Source: Uranotaenia lowii
Lineage: Eukaryota > Arthropoda > Insecta > Diptera > Culicidae
Length of the DNA: 64,000 nucleotides
Assembly: GCF_029784155.1 (NCBI RefSeq)
Contig: NC_073692.1
Coordinates: 19,814,259 to 19,878,258 of the forward strand
Direction of reading: 5' to 3'
Position 1 is the first letter of the stretch. Every line of letters starts with the position of its first letter. Below, one piece after another: positions 45,003 through 57,329 of the stretch. The translations under genes were made by a program, and so were the position numbers. The notes under the pieces were generated by a model. It searched no databases. It worked only from the letters and a program-made list of their open reading frames with translations, and was not told the DNA's origin.

Positions 45003-46815
45003 ACTTAATTTTAAAAAAAAAATATCATTGATGCTCTTCTTAGTTTCCCGGTAAATTTTCCAGAGAAATCGCCAAATTCAAACAAACTTTCGGAAGCAGT
45101 AAATGTTCTTGTCATCGAATCTATTGGATGGTAGTAGGAGAACGTAGTGCGTCGAAATTTCGGTTGCATGAGAGAGTTATTTCGTAGAGTCCTTTGACTT
45201 GCGCGCGAATATCCAGCGATATAAACAGCTCGGGACAATCAACTTCACCATTCAAAATTTTGCAAACTTTGTAAATTTTTGTAGCCTGTTGTAAACTTCG
45301 ACGACGAAATAGTGTTTCTTGTTACAATAGTTGACAGCGATCTGGATACGGTGTCATTTCTTGAGTTTTTTTCCATAGTAAACGTCTTAGAGCTCGATGA
45401 ACAATTTTTTTCTGAACATGTTCCATTCTTAGATTCTAAGAAACTTGATAAGGCAACCAAACCAAAACTGAACTTTACAGAATAAGACCATACGAGCGAG
45501 CAATACATTGCTTGCATACAGTGAGGATCGTTAGAATCTTTCGACATCTTGAAAAAATTCTAAATGTCGGTTAGCCTTTGTTATGACTGTATCAATATGT
45601 TAGTTAAATGTCCAATAAAACTCCTAAGTCCTTCACACAATCACTGAGCTGTAAAACTTTTCCGTCGATTGAATACTGGAGTATTTTGTTGAGTTGTCAA
45701 TATTAGATGGAACGGCACAACAGTACATTTGAGAATCTCAGTATCATTCTGCTACGGGTACACCAATCCACAAAAATATCCAGGGAAGATTGCAAAAGTT
45801 TACAATCTTCTAAAGTACGAACAACCATATACAACCAGATCATCAGCATACACAAACTTGCATCCGCTTTCATGGAGTAGAACACCATCGTTCATAAATA
45901 ACATGAACAATAAAGGACCAAGATTCGATTCTTGTGGCACGCCAGGATTATTAACAAAACTTTTTGTAAAATAGTAACCAACTTGAAGTTTTCTATCGCA
46001 GACGTACGAACGGAGCCAGCGCAAAAACTTGTTAGTAGCGCCTAGTTTTCTCAGCTTACACAAAAGTATTTTATGATCCACCAGTTCAAATGCTGCTTTC
46101 AAATCTGTATAGAAGACGTCAACTTGTAATCTTTCATTCAGAGCAGTAAAACATGGCTTCGTAAGATAAAGCATGGAACGGTGTTGATCTTCAGAATTTC
46201 AAATTTTCGTACTGTTACATGAATAATTATTTCAAAAATCTTCGATGCTTTAGATAAGTTGGTTATACCGCGGTACTTAATGACATTTTTTCTGTCCCCA
46301 TTTTTGTGTATGGGCGATAAAAACGATTTTTTTCAAACATAAGGAAAACATGGATTGGGAAAAGAAGCATGAAATATTTGGCTAAGTGGAAACGCAAGGC
46401 AATCACCAAATGTTTTATGAACAACAGATGGAATACCATCAGGTTCTGGCGAAAAAGCACTTTTCATTTTTCCGATGCATTGGTCACCATTTCCGATGTT
46501 ATTTCAGAAGTATCGATTAGATTTGCACATGCATTTAGAAACATCATGTGTTATAGCATTGTTTCTTCCTTTGATACAGAGCTGGTTGCAAAAACAGATG
46601 AACAATGAGCAGCAAACAATTCACAAACTTCAGATGGCGAAGACTATTCAAAATCATCCAAAACAACAGTCGAGGTTACAGATGTTTTTCGCTTAGATTC
46701 AACAAATTTCCAAAACTGTTTGGGATTTCTTCGCAGATTACTTGCGAATTTGAAATGTTTCTTAGAAGATTCACAACTATCGACACGTTATTCACGATGG
46801 CACCGTATATCTCCT
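45003..46815 (-). pseudogene. Non-LTR retrotransposon reverse transcriptase remnant 2
   Basis: Minus-strand order from 46815 downward: a linker segment with NPKQFWKFVESKRKTS; a fingers region with PDGIPS and SPIHKNGD; then VFYTDLKAAFELVDHKIL (first catalytic Asp region), SYVCDRKLQVGYYF, NPGVPQESNLGPLLF, KFVYADDLVVYG with the catalytic YADD; and a thumb/C-terminal part with DPHCMQAMYCSLVWS and RRTTFSYYHPIDSMTRTF. Several frameshifts and stops interrupt it. The endonuclease is missing, so the copy is 5' truncated. Jockey/I-type by motif order; related to remnant 1. Confidence 0.85.
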
Positions 46816-47100
46816 GATCGATACACCCATAAACCAGACTCCACTCCAATAATGTACATCCTTGAAGTTGGAATTATCGGTATAAGATTCTATGTCGGAC
46901 CGGCATCAACCAGCATTCTAAAAACTGGCATTGTATATGTCTGAAAGAAATGAAATAAAACTTATCCCTTATCCTATCACAAGACAAAGCAGAATAGAAA
47001 CAGTCAGCCAGCAATGATATTTTCGAATGATGTACTGAGCGTGTGTGTGTATGTAAACCAGCATTAGAAAACAAAATTCCAAAAAACTTTGTTCCCAACC
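46816..47100. other. Intronic sequence with (GT)n
   Basis: Contains a short GTGTGTGTGTATGTAAACC stretch near 47040 that is repeated, diverged, at 47530-47550 on the other side of the foldback element, so the flanks are themselves partly duplicated. Confidence 0.45.
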
Positions 47101-47503
47101 GACGCACACAGGAGAAAATGATATAAAAAGTTGATCAAAATTGTTTACGCCAAAACGAAGCGTTTTAGACCTATAGTGTCTTCGGATCGTTTTACCAACA
47201 TTACAAGTACTTCAAAATTAGCTTTTGATAAAAGTGATTAAATCACCTAGTAGTGAGATAGAAAAATTATTTTTTGTAATTCTCATTTTTGAGCTATTAT
47301 ATTTTCAGCAACCTTCCAGCATATAAAAAGTGTAGTAATTTTGTTGAAGACGTCAACAGCATATAAACAGTGTAGTAATTTTGTTAAAGACGTCAACATC
47401 GTAAAAGCGTACCATAAAAAGAAGACACTATAGGTCTAAAACGCTTCGTTTTGGCGTAAACAATTTTGATCACCTTTTTGTATCGTTTACCCCTGTGTGC
47501 GAC
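47101..47503. mobile_element. Foldback element, family TTTTAGACCTATAGTGTC, copy 2
   Basis: The arms begin CGCACACAGG, pass through TGATCAAAATTGTTTACGCC and AAAACGAAGCGTTTTAGACC, and end TATAGTGTCTTC; the inverse stands at the right. Total about 400 bp. In the interior GTGTAGTAATTTTGTT(G/A)AAG is tandemly repeated twice with a ~40-bp period (47319-47398). Confidence 0.8.
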
Positions 47504-49764
47504 GGTAAAAACCACCAGCCAAGATGAGATGTGCGTGTGTATGTAAACCGTTCGGCATTAAGAAACAATTTTTAGTTTCCCATTCCCACCCCAACCGATT
47601 CTCATAGCTTTTCCATCAAAGACAAAGGAGGATATAAAAAAACAACAGCCAAACAGCCGAAGGAGGATGAGAAAAACAACGGCTAATGCAGTGCATGTTT
47701 TTGGTAATCGGCATGATGCAGATGATGCACTGGGTAAGATATGGCAAGCCGATATGAAAATGTTGATGTGAGTTCGATTCTCACTATATATTTTTTTAGA
47801 TATGAATTGTCCAATAGGATGAAAATCTCATGTTTTTTTGTTTCGCTTGAATGTAGTGGTCATGCATTATTTTGCTTGGAAGCTCAAGTCTTTATGCCAG
47901 TAGTGCTTTTCCAATCTTATCATCGGTTCAATACACTTTTCAGTGCATTTTTGGCACAGATTTTTGCCTAATATTTAGGCATTGGATTTTTGCAACCTCT
48001 TCTATGGGTGTAGTCATTACGTTATCCCGTGGTTCGGAATTGTTTGTGGTTAGAGCTGGTGATTGCATCGTGAGTTAAAATAACGCTTTTTATTGAAATT
48101 TGATTCAAGGACATAGATTTCGTTTTCAGCCTTCAGTTCAGCCTCTACTCCGATCATGACATGTTGCTATTTCCATGTAATTGACATAGTATGTGCACAT
48201 AATTGGCGATAATAAACATTGTGACCGCTGACATTGTCTTCCCAGCGCAACCTCATTGCGTATGAATGAAATAAACCAAAGTTTCCACGTCTCTCCCTAT
48301 CTCATTACAAGACAGAAGAGGATGGAAACAATCCACTATGGGGGATTCCCATAAAAAAAAAACAAGCAGATAAAAATATTCTCATTATTTTTTCAACATT
48401 TCGACATTTATTTCTGCTTGTTATGATCGAAACTAGTTGTCTGAGATCATTTGTTGACAAATTACGATAAAATTTTGATAGTGGCTTAAATTTGCTTGCT
48501 GCACTTGCTTGCACGGAAATTTCCCATGGTAAATGAAGCTAAAAACTGAATACGGCACAACTTTTAAAGCGCTCTAACTTTCTTCGGCGCTAGTGGCCGC
48601 AACAAAACTATTCAGAACTAGATCTATCACATACCTAAAACTTGGAGAAGTTATAATTAGAGCCTATGTCCAGGCAATGTTGGCCTGACAACATATTTGG
48701 TCTAATGTCTAACGCCGAATTTTTTTTGAATTTATTAAAAAAATGTCAATTCCTATATTCCTTTACAAAACATTCGTAATCCGACTCTGCATCCGTAACA
48801 GAGACCAAAAAACAACCAAAGTGAGCGGATTACCGACGTTCCGCTAAGCGATACAATGTTAAATGTCTCCAAAATGACAGCAGCAGAGTGCAAATAATAA
48901 CACGAAAACAAGCTCGTTCACAAGTCGCAGTTTTTTTGTTGTTGCTTTTTTTTGTTGCTTTCCTTCATAGTAAGTTGCATCGCGTAGATCACGACGACGG
49001 GACGAAGCCTATAGATTTTCTTTTATCATCGAAAGCACCGCAAAACAACTTTCCGAGGGGCGGATCCGAGGTTGTTGTCGTCGCATTTGTAATTCAGGGG
49101 TGTAATGAATGTTTATGTTGCACGATTAGATAAATTATGGCCATCATAGGCAGGGAGAGAGAGATTCAAGTTTTCGCGCAGACCGTATGCGGCTTTGTTT
49201 GGTTTGTTTTTCTTCGATGCTGCCCGTCTTGAGTCTTGAGTTTGGGCTGTGTCCGCTTGCTTTCGACGAAAGATTATCCCGGTATCAGCCGAACGATCGG
49301 CGCAGATCTTGTACGATCTGTGCGGATTGATTGTAGGCTGTTTTTTGTGTCTCTCTCGATTGCTGGGAATCATGAATGGATTTGCTGTTTCTGGTAGCAA
49401 AGTTGTGTGCTTACTCTAAACATGCTTCCGTTGCAGGTTGTAATTTGTGAAAATTAACTCCGGATCGGTCACAGCAACTTTGGAAGGCTTTGGTGGTTGC
49501 ATATTATGCCACAGGTTGAGCTGGATCTAAAGTCACTTTTGTTGCTCATATGCATTTCCAACAAACTCTAGTAGATAGATAATATTTTGATCGCAACTTG
49601 TGTGGAAGTTTTAAATTTTACAGTCAGTCATACTAATTTCTTTTTATATCGATTGTGCAATTGACGTTTCCCATGCGGAAGTGTTTGAATTTAATCTACA
49701 CTACCCGGAAACTAACAAGTTATTCCATTTAATTTCTTTTTTAAAGTTTTATTTGGTAACTCAT
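47504..49764. other. Mixed intronic region; tRNA-like segment and a non-repetitive island
   Basis: 47690-47795 contains GTGAGTTCGATTCTCAC, a B-box-like hairpin with no good A box. 48540-48800 resembles degenerate repeat DNA. 48830-49420 is balanced and non-repetitive (a minus-strand 95-codon frame at 49113-49400 has no known counterpart) and may be regulatory. 49420-49445 has an acceptor-like TTCCGTTGCAG without further exon evidence. Confidence 0.35.
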
Positions 49765-49932
49765 TGGACTGAGTCGATTTGGGATAATTTTTTAATTTTT
49801 CAAACCCTGTGGTCTGAAAAGCTTCGTTTTGGTTCAAAACTGATCCGTGATTTTTGCCGGAATTTTTGAGTTATGTTTTTATGAGTAAATTTGAACTTTT
49901 ATGTTTGTATGGGAAAATTAAATATTCTGTTC
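49765..49932 (+). mobile_element. Solo arm of the Mutator-like foldback family
   Basis: TGGACTGAGTCGATTTGG, AAACCCTGTGGTCTGAAAAG, CTTCGTTTTGGTTCAAAACT and TATGGGAAAATTAAATATTC match the left arm of 44029-44834. No partner arm is found nearby. Confidence 0.7.
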
Positions 49933-50189
49933 TGTAACATTTTCATTTAGTTTTCTCTGATGAGGGAATCACATGATTGGACAAACCTCAAAATGGTTTT
50001 TGTTTCCCATGAATTTTATCAATAATTATTTTGACATGATCGATGTTACTAAACTAGGAGGAAATAGCAGTAATTCAATGAAATAAAATTTATTAAAATA
50101 CCCGGGGAATAGTACCGGTTAACCCTACTGAGAACATCTAATTTTGCGTAAAATTTCAGTAATCGGGGAAAACAGGGTTCTTTTTGCAA

Positions 50190-50320
50190 GATTTCCCGAT
50201 TTTATTCAGCCTTGCCCAGATATTTTATACAAAACTTGAGCAAAGTATGGCCTAGCCCAGTTGCCCGGATTTCTTTGAATGAAGCCCGGATTTTGCTCAA
50301 ATTTTCAAGTTGATAAATTT
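50190..50320. repeat. Fragment of the GCCCGGATTT repeat family
   Basis: GCCTTGCCCAGATATTTTAT, GAGCAAAGTATGGCC and TTGCCCGGATTTC correspond to 3320-3400 in the element at 3294-3773. Confidence 0.55.
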
Positions 50321-50340
50321 GACTTCGTATGTTCAAGTTT

Positions 50341-52430
50341 TATTATTATTATTATTAAACATTTTTATTCAGTAACGTAACATATTACATCTTTTTTAAT
50401 GTTACATTTTGTCCGCTGATAGAATTCAAGTGCCTTGGACCTTATTTTGATAAATAACTAGTTATTTGAACAAAAGAAACTAACTTAATTTGTAAAGTGC
50501 TCAATTAATCTCATCTTAAAAACTGCGGACGAGGTTTCCAGTGTTAAAGAATTAGGAAGGGCATTCCAATAGCTCACACCTCTAACAAAAAACGACAAAC
50601 GAAAGACAAATTTTAAAGCTCTGGAACTTCTTAACTGAGATAATTTTCTATAGAGATATACGGTATTTTTTTAAACTATAAATTAGATTGTAAATAAAAA
50701 GGTAGCATCTTATTTTAGGAAAACTTTCAAAGGAACAACCAATCAAACGAGTTTGATCTCTGTATCCAAAAATATTTTATAAAGTCGAAGAGTTCTTAAA
50801 GAGTTATATTTTCCCGCACTGCTGTAGTACATACGAATCAAATTTGAAGTTGGATTGTATTTTAAAACCTAACTTACAGCTTCTGACACAATTTTTATCG
50901 GAGTGTTACCAATTTTCGGTATTATTTGCATCGAATTACTCTTATTTAGAAAAATTGCATACGATTTATTAACATTCAAAGACAACGCGTTTCTCGGAGA
51001 TCATCATTGATTCGGGAATTAACGCATTGCTCTGTCAAGTTTGTGCAATCTGAATAAAATTGAACATCATCTGCAAAAATTTGTAGATATTTGAAAAAAA
51101 GCTTAGAACATAACGTAAATCGTTGATATACATAGTGAAAAGTATGGGTCCTAAAATAGAGCCCTGAGGTATTCCGGATATAATTGGTAGAGGGGATGAG
51201 TACTGATTGTTGTTGTAGAAGGTTTGAGAACGACCTTCAAGGTACGATTTTATCGAAGTCGTCGCTGGAATTCCAAAAAATGTTGTGAAAGTTTATTGCA
51301 AAGAACAGCGTGATGAAACGTGTCAAATGCTTTAGAAAAGTCGAGCAGAATCATAACAACAGATTGAGACCTGTCAATTATTGAGCCTAGATGATAGATA
51401 TAAGTAGATACTTCAATCATTGGAGTTTTAGTACTGTGTTTTTATCGGTATCCTGACTGATATGAGTTAATAAGTTCGTTTTCCGTTATATACGCACAGA
51501 TTTGGATTTTTAAAATCTTTTCATATACCTTCGATGAAGCACAAAGTATACTTATAGGGCGAAGGTTATCCAAAGAATTCAAATTATTTTTCTTTTTAAT
51601 TGGAATAATTTTTGAGTATTTCCATATTCGAGGATATTTATCTGAAACTAAAATTCTATTGAAAATGTACGTTATGGTAGTTAATATATGAGGTAGTAAT
51701 ATTAGGATAAATTTTAGGAGAATGTTATCTAATCCTACTGCATTAGATTGGATCTCGAAAATGCAGTTCAATACTTCGGTTTCTTGAACTTCTCGAAAGG
51801 AAAATTAATTCCAGCTAGATATTAACAAGTTTCGGTTTTGACCGTTGTTACAATGGTTAAACACTTTAGTAAAAGCTTGGTTAATTTCTTCGTCATGAAA
51901 GTTATTTAAGGAAATTGAGCATGAGTTGGTAATTCCAGTATTTTTTAATCTTTTTCATAAAGTTTTTGGCGGTAGATTAAGGTCTAGGAATTGGTTAAAG
52001 TGGTTGCTTTTGGCATTACAAACAAGAAGATTAACACGATTCCGAAGCTACCTATAAGCAGCAAGATCATCAATTTCACGGGTGATTTTCCATTGATTGT
52101 AAGCTAGGTTTCTAATCACCCTCGTTCGAAGTTTAAGGTGAACCAAGGACTATCCCTGGATTTGGTTATACCATGACGCAAAGGAACACATTTCTCTAGC
52201 AGATTCCGTGTATTAAGGTTAAAGAAATTCAACAACATATCAGTATCATCCATGCTACTAAATTGACTCCAATCAACTGCATTAAATTCTTGAAATAATG
52301 TGTTTCGAGTGACCTTGTTGCAATCGCGAAAAGAGTATGTTTGAGTTGTTCGAACAGTGTTAAAATCAAAGGATGCAAAAATTAAATCATGATTTGAAAG
52401 TACAGGGATCTTAATTTGAATTAACATGAG
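50341..52430 (-). pseudogene. Non-LTR retrotransposon remnant 3 with (TAA)n tail
   Basis: Minus strand, from 52430 down: SNHDLIFASFDF, like the SDH motif at the end of an AP endonuclease domain; a linker with SPWFT; AVGLDNILLKFILILLP; RPISILCASSKVYEKIL; then, after stops and shifts, LLDFSKAFDTFHHAVL with the first catalytic Asp, PQGSILGPILFTMYINDL, and IFADDVQFYSD with the catalytic ADD. The 3' end at 50341-50356 is a short TAA/ATT repeat (TTATTATTATTATT on the plus strand), as in I-type elements. Many stops; 5' truncated within the endonuclease. A different family from remnants 1 and 2. Confidence 0.85.
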
Positions 52431-52626
52431 CGTTTTGGTAAAATTATGGTTAAAGTTTTGCCAGGTTTTTAGATGGAAAATCCCGAATTTGAACGAAACA
52501 ATTTAAGCATCTATTAATAAGCATTTTAAGCATACAGTCAAATTTTTGAATTCTTGGAAACTTCAATCAAGCTAAGCGTCATGTCACGTCATGTCACAAA
52601 TGTATTTCTATCATACTTCGAAATGT

Positions 52627-53490
52627 TCTACACGGAAAATAAAAAAAAAGGTTAAATTTACCGAAAAGGATAGGTAATTTTCTAAGAAAAACCAAAGACA
52701 AAAATTCATTCAAGATTTGATTTCTACCTACAATTTTTTGTTGTTTATGGGATCTATATTTGGAATAGAGTTCTTCTTTTCGACGATCCGGCTCGGTCTG
52801 CTTCGTTTTTTGTTTACACTTTTGCTTCCGTTCCGTGTCCTTCCGCGCAATCTGAATCCTTCTAAATTGGTGAGCACATTCATTCTCTTTTCCGTTTGAA
52901 TCATACGGCCAGCTGGGGGATAATATTAGGTAATTGTCTGTGGCTGTTCCTGAATGATGTGGAAAACACTTCGAAGCTCACTGTAAGGGCCAATCCGTAA
53001 TGGAAGCAAAGTTATGAGAATTAGCACCACTAAATGAAATTTAAGCTACATTTACCGATCTGTTCCGATTTTTACATTTTGCGCACGAATGCTAAACTTG
53101 TTCCTCAATGAAATAACAACTGAACTCTAGTAAACGGTTTCAGAAAATATTTCCCTTTTTCTAGGTAAATTGTACAGATTTGTTTGTTTAGCTCAATCTA
53201 AGTCAATTTCACCTCGCTATGAGGTAAGTTTTACCTCGAAGAGGTAGAAAGTTTAATTTTCGGATCTACCTTTTTACCTTGTTAAATTGATTTTTTTTAT
53301 TCTTACATTTTTTGAATTTCCTTTTTTTCTAGGTAAATTTTACCTTTTTGGCAGCTCGATTCAAGAAAACTTTACCTCGTTGTGAGGTGAGTTTCACCTC
53401 GACGAGGAAAAAGTTATCTTTTTGGATTTCACGAGCATTAACCTTTTTATCTCGATAAATTTTACGTTTCAATTATTTTCCGTGTATTTT
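52627..53490. mobile_element. MITE with ACACGGAAAATAA ends and palindromic ACCTCG core
   Basis: ACACGGAAAATAA at the left and TTATTTTCCGTGT at the right bound about 860 bp. From 53150 a ~170-bp unit occurs twice, each with TTTTTCTAGGTAAATT, GAGGT(A/G)AGTTT(T/C)ACCTCGA and CCTTTTT segments. Each unit contains a nested palindrome of the type ACCTCG-N-GAGGTAAGTTTTACCTC. 52700-53000 includes a balanced stretch (GGCTCGGTCTGCTTCG) that may be a later insertion. Confidence 0.6.
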
Positions 53491-53574
53491 ACAAGAAACC
53501 ATGTTATTATGTAGCGCAGATAAAGGCATAATGAGCATCCGGGGTGAACTGGGCACCCCTCTTTTCTGAGGAAA

Positions 53575-53740
53575 GCACCATTGATTGGGGCACGATGAAC
53601 ATTTTCTGCCGTAGAATCAAGCAACTCGATGAAGTCAACTGAATTATAGAGCTACAGCTTGGCTAGTTGACGATTTTCTGACGATTTAGCCTATTAGTGA
53701 AGTGTCGGAAAGGCAATCAGAAGACTCGAGTTCGATTCCT
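53575..53740 (+). repeat. tRNA-like repeat, family B, copy 1
   Basis: Shares an alignment of about 165 bp with 58637-58801 (inverted): GCACCATTGATTGGGGCACG, ATAGAGCTACAG, ATTTAGCCTATTAGTGAAGT and AATCAGAAGACTCGAG. The last part resembles a tRNA: A box TTAGCCTATTAGTG and B box GAGTTCGATTCC. The tRNA-like part is at the right end, not the left, so this is not a simple SINE head. Confidence 0.65.
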
Positions 53741-55824
53741 TTTCGAGGCGTTTTTTTTTGCTCATGATCGATTATTTCGATTGTTACACGCAGATATACT
53801 TGAACCGATATACACCACTTAACGAGAAAACGGGAGACACGAATAGCGCTATCTGGCGACAGAAATGGAAGTATTACACTGTGAATGTTTTTCGAAGCTT
53901 TGATTAGAGATGCCAGGTGTCCTGATTTTTCAACAAACAATCGCAAGAAGTGTGGCGTAGCATATCGAAAAGGTGGAAGTAAAATGAGTCCTTTTTGAAT
54001 AAATATAAATTATCAACAGCGCAAATTCTTTCAATTCTTAAAACGTTATCCAAACCCTTAAACATCGTATTTGTAATATTACTATCGATTCAGCGCAAAG
54101 TTTAAAAAAAAAGAATGAAAAGGGAATGTTATTAGACTCAAAAACGTTAAAGTCAAGCATTCGTAATAAATTACTAATTTATTATGACTTCAGAAATAAC
54201 TAAAATTCCATAAAATTTATTTTTTCTCTGTCTTCTAGTTTTAAGCAATGATTCGTTACCTAGAATATGTCATACATAACTGCAAATCCGGAAGCTTAAT
54301 AAAAAAAGCAAATTTGCTGAAATTTTGTTTTCTCCTCGATAATTGTTTCCATGAAACTTGTTCAACCTTGATTTTTCATTTGTTCAGATTTTCGCTTTGC
54401 GTTAATGTGCACAAATAAATTATGGGAAAACATTAAGAAATATATCGCATTCCGATGGTTCATTTAGAATAGAAAGATTTTTTTTTTATTTAGATTTAGA
54501 AGCTAAAAACAATTCTGTTGCACACATGTCTCTATTAATAAAAAAAAAAATCTATTTTGCCCTTTCAAAATGTTGATCTGGAGCTGTCAAAATGCTGCCG
54601 TCCGAACATATTTTCATCACTTTTTTGTTTAGTTTACGTACACTTAAAAAAAATTAACTCCGTTCATTTGAGAAATGAATTCAAAATTCGCACCATCAGC
54701 CTCCACTTCTTTCATGTTTTTCGGAAACTTAAAGATATGTCACAAGTATCTTAGGCATAAATCCAAGTCCATTATCAGAGTAAATGGACATTTATTGTTA
54801 GCCTTTTGTTTTCTTTTTGGAGCACTGTCACTTCGGAAACAATTTGTAAACATTGAATTATTTTAATCAATTAATGAATTATAAACATTTAAAGAGAGAT
54901 TTTTGTCATGTCAATAAAAATACCATATTTTAATACGAATCGTCGAAAAACCCCATTTTTTGCCAAAATGATTTCCATGTAAATATTATTTTCCTTAACC
55001 ATTAGTTAGCAAAAACTTTATTTACAGTTGAGAAGTTTTTTTTTTCTATTCTGACTGATTGAATTTTAAATCTTTTTCTTAAAAAAACACTTTATGCCGA
55101 TCCAATCTATCTTAAAAGACATACACCGTCTTAGCCGATTTAGGCTCACAGACTGAATAAACGTGGACAACTTAAGATTAACATTTAACACCCAGTACCA
55201 AAGTTCTTCGAAATAACAGGTTACCTCATCCGCCATATTTGTTGGCAGATTTCCAGAATGATGACGTAGTTGTTATGAAAAATAGCGAGCATTGTATTGA
55301 ATTCTACAGTTTTTCCATAAAAAATATTTTTGATGCCAGTAATTTGTACGCCACTGTCTTCAAATGCATAAATTCGACTTCCCAGATTTATGAGCTTCTT
55401 AAAAAAATACGATTTGGTTTGTGGTTCTGCATAAAATGCGAATTAACGTTGGAAATATCTAAATTTTGGCGGAAATTGTAATTACTGGAAACTATTTCCA
55501 AGCATATTGTAAGCTTAAAAATGTAAAATATTGCAAGAAGACACATCTAATAGTCCTAATAAATTATTTAACACGCAAATTTCGAGTTCATTAACAGTAA
55601 AATACTCAATTGATAAATCATCTTTTCTCGTAACTATTTTCTTATTCGAGTTTTGGAATGATTCTAAGCTCTTAATTCAATATATTTCATACTGAAATGA
55701 ATTGTTTCAACACTAACTTTAGTTCCTTAACACTAATTACTGGACTTTTTTATGCAAATGTCGAAAAAACGTAAATTTATTTTTATTTCCTATGGAATGT
55801 ATGAAGAATCTCATAACAACTACG
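53741..55824. other. AT-rich intronic sequence, nothing firm
   Basis: Homopolymer-rich DNA without terminal repeats. 55120-55200 has a TTAGCCGATTTAGGCTCAC stretch of a palindromic kind. Frames at 54557-54866 and 55239-55481 are AT-driven and have no family resemblance. Confidence 0.45.
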
Positions 55825-55978
55825 TCATCATGCCCGGCGTGGGGGTACGTTCACGCATGATTACGGTACCCTATAATTCAAATACTCTGACCCAGTACCA
55901 AGATGGGAGTCGAACCCATGCCTCAGGTGGTCCATGCGATTACCGTGCCACCACGTTATCCACTCGGCCACCGAGACG
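55825..55978 (-). mobile_element. tRNA-derived SINE with Ser/Leu-like (class II) head, family C
   Basis: On the minus strand, GGTGGCCGAGTGGATAACG is a good A box of serine/leucine tRNA type and ATGGGTTCGACTCCCAT a B box with a complete T-arm stem, about 50 bases apart as in tRNAs with a long variable arm. The body continues TTGGTACTGGGTCAGAGTAT to GTACCCCCACGCCGGGC. The acceptor stem does not pair, so it is a SINE rather than a tRNA gene. Confidence 0.7.
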
Positions 55979-56540
55979 TTTTAAAATAATCAAATAAGGA
56001 AGGTAATTGAAAGGAATTACTCCGCTCCATATTTTGTTCAGTAATATTTTCAAGTATGGAATGGAGATATTGTCTTTATTCTCCTTTTTGTTTATTTGTT
56101 GATTCACTTAAATTTTTATGGTGCAAGAAAAGAAATAAAAAAAAATCATTTATTATACTGGCATCCCTGATCAAGTCGAGTCCGGAATACACGCTATTCA
56201 CAAGTTAGACGAATTTCTCGAATTAGAGCTTCCATTTTGTCTGCTAGAGGATGCTGATGGTGTCGCCTTCTCATTATATGAAGAAAATAAGTGTGGTGAA
56301 TATTTGTTTCAATTATATTTGGTTACACGGCTAGTAGCATTATCCGCCAAACAAAGCACCAGAAACATAATGTATGAGTGTGTGTGTGTGTGTAAATTGT
56401 TTGTATTCTACAAACAGATATTCATTATTTTGTTATTGCTTTGTTTGATGGATCTACTGTTGCATATGAATTTTTGCACTACGTTATATTTTGTCCTGAA
56501 ATGAAAATGATACGATGAGCAATAAGGCAACAAGTTTTTT
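55979..56540. other. Intronic sequence with a short (GT)n
   Basis: Nothing coding recognised. GAGTGTGTGTGTGTGTGT lies at about 56376-56393. Confidence 0.5.
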
Positions 56541-56854
56541 AAAATAACCCATCCCACACCAAAGCAACATCACCGTGCAGAACATTGAACAGGCTTACGC
56601 AAAAAAAAACAAACCCATGCAGAAAATATTCAGCGCAAATGGGTAGAAAGAATGCCAGTGATGAATGGAAAATATTAAGCGTGTATGGGAAGAACTGTCA
56701 ACGAGGATTCCCGCGTGGCGGTGCAACGAGGGAAAAAACTAACCGCGGAGTGACCACGTCTAAAGCGCGCGCAGCGTACTGTTCGGACTTCTCCGGGGAA
56801 ACGAATTCCGTCTCGTCCGAATCAATCAAGAGAAAGATCTGGAATTCAGTTCAG

Positions 56855-56913
56855 GTAGGTGGAAAAAAGCCATCATTAAAGCCGCCACCTAATCCCATAA
56901 ATCACTGCCACAG
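56855..56913 (+). other. Predicted short intron 1 (59 bp)
   Basis: GTAGGTGG ... CCTAATCCC ... CACTGCCACAG. Consensus donor, branch-like site about 20 bases before the acceptor; pyrimidine tract is weak. Confidence 0.45.
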
Positions 56914-57061
56914 GAGGACGGAAGGTCGACTCAGATACAGAGAGTCGAACTCCAGCCCGGCACACAAGCGACCTCGCAAGCAACGTGGCACCACGGAGCA
57001 CCCCTGTCGGAAGGCCAGCAAAGGAACGGCCGGAAGGAAGAAAAGCCACCAAGTACCACAG

Positions 57062-57126
57062 GTAGGCCAACAATTCGCCACAGCTTCTGGAAGTGGAAAA
57101 CTGATTGTCTTTCTCCCTCCCCCCAG
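57062..57126 (+). other. Predicted short intron 2 (65 bp)
   Basis: GTAGGCC ... TTTCTCCCTCCCCCCAG: a long uninterrupted pyrimidine tract before the AG, the strongest of the three acceptors. Confidence 0.5.
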
Positions 57127-57194
57127 GCAACTTCAGTCGGAAGACCACCAGAACGGGCGGAAGGAAGCAAATGCTCGAATAAGGGTCGCTTTGC

Positions 57195-57253
57195 GTAAGT
57201 TCCCGGCATTTGTTCAAGGGGCGAGGAGGACTAATCCTTTGTGTTCCCTACAG
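57195..57253 (+). other. Predicted short intron 3 (59 bp)
   Basis: GTAAGTTC ... GACTAATCC ... TTTGTGTTCCCTACAG: near-ideal donor, branch site and acceptor for a dipteran intron. Confidence 0.55.
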
Positions 57254-57329
57254 GGCCCTCTTTTTTCTTCCGCTATCTGTGCTGGCACCATCAGCACCAC
57301 AGGCCTTTTATCGACAAGTGCGACGACCG

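Noticed and set aside
55905..55978. Functional tRNA-Ser/Leu gene on the minus strand
   Set aside because: Internal promoter boxes are good but the acceptor stem does not pair and no terminator follows directly; it continues into a SINE body.
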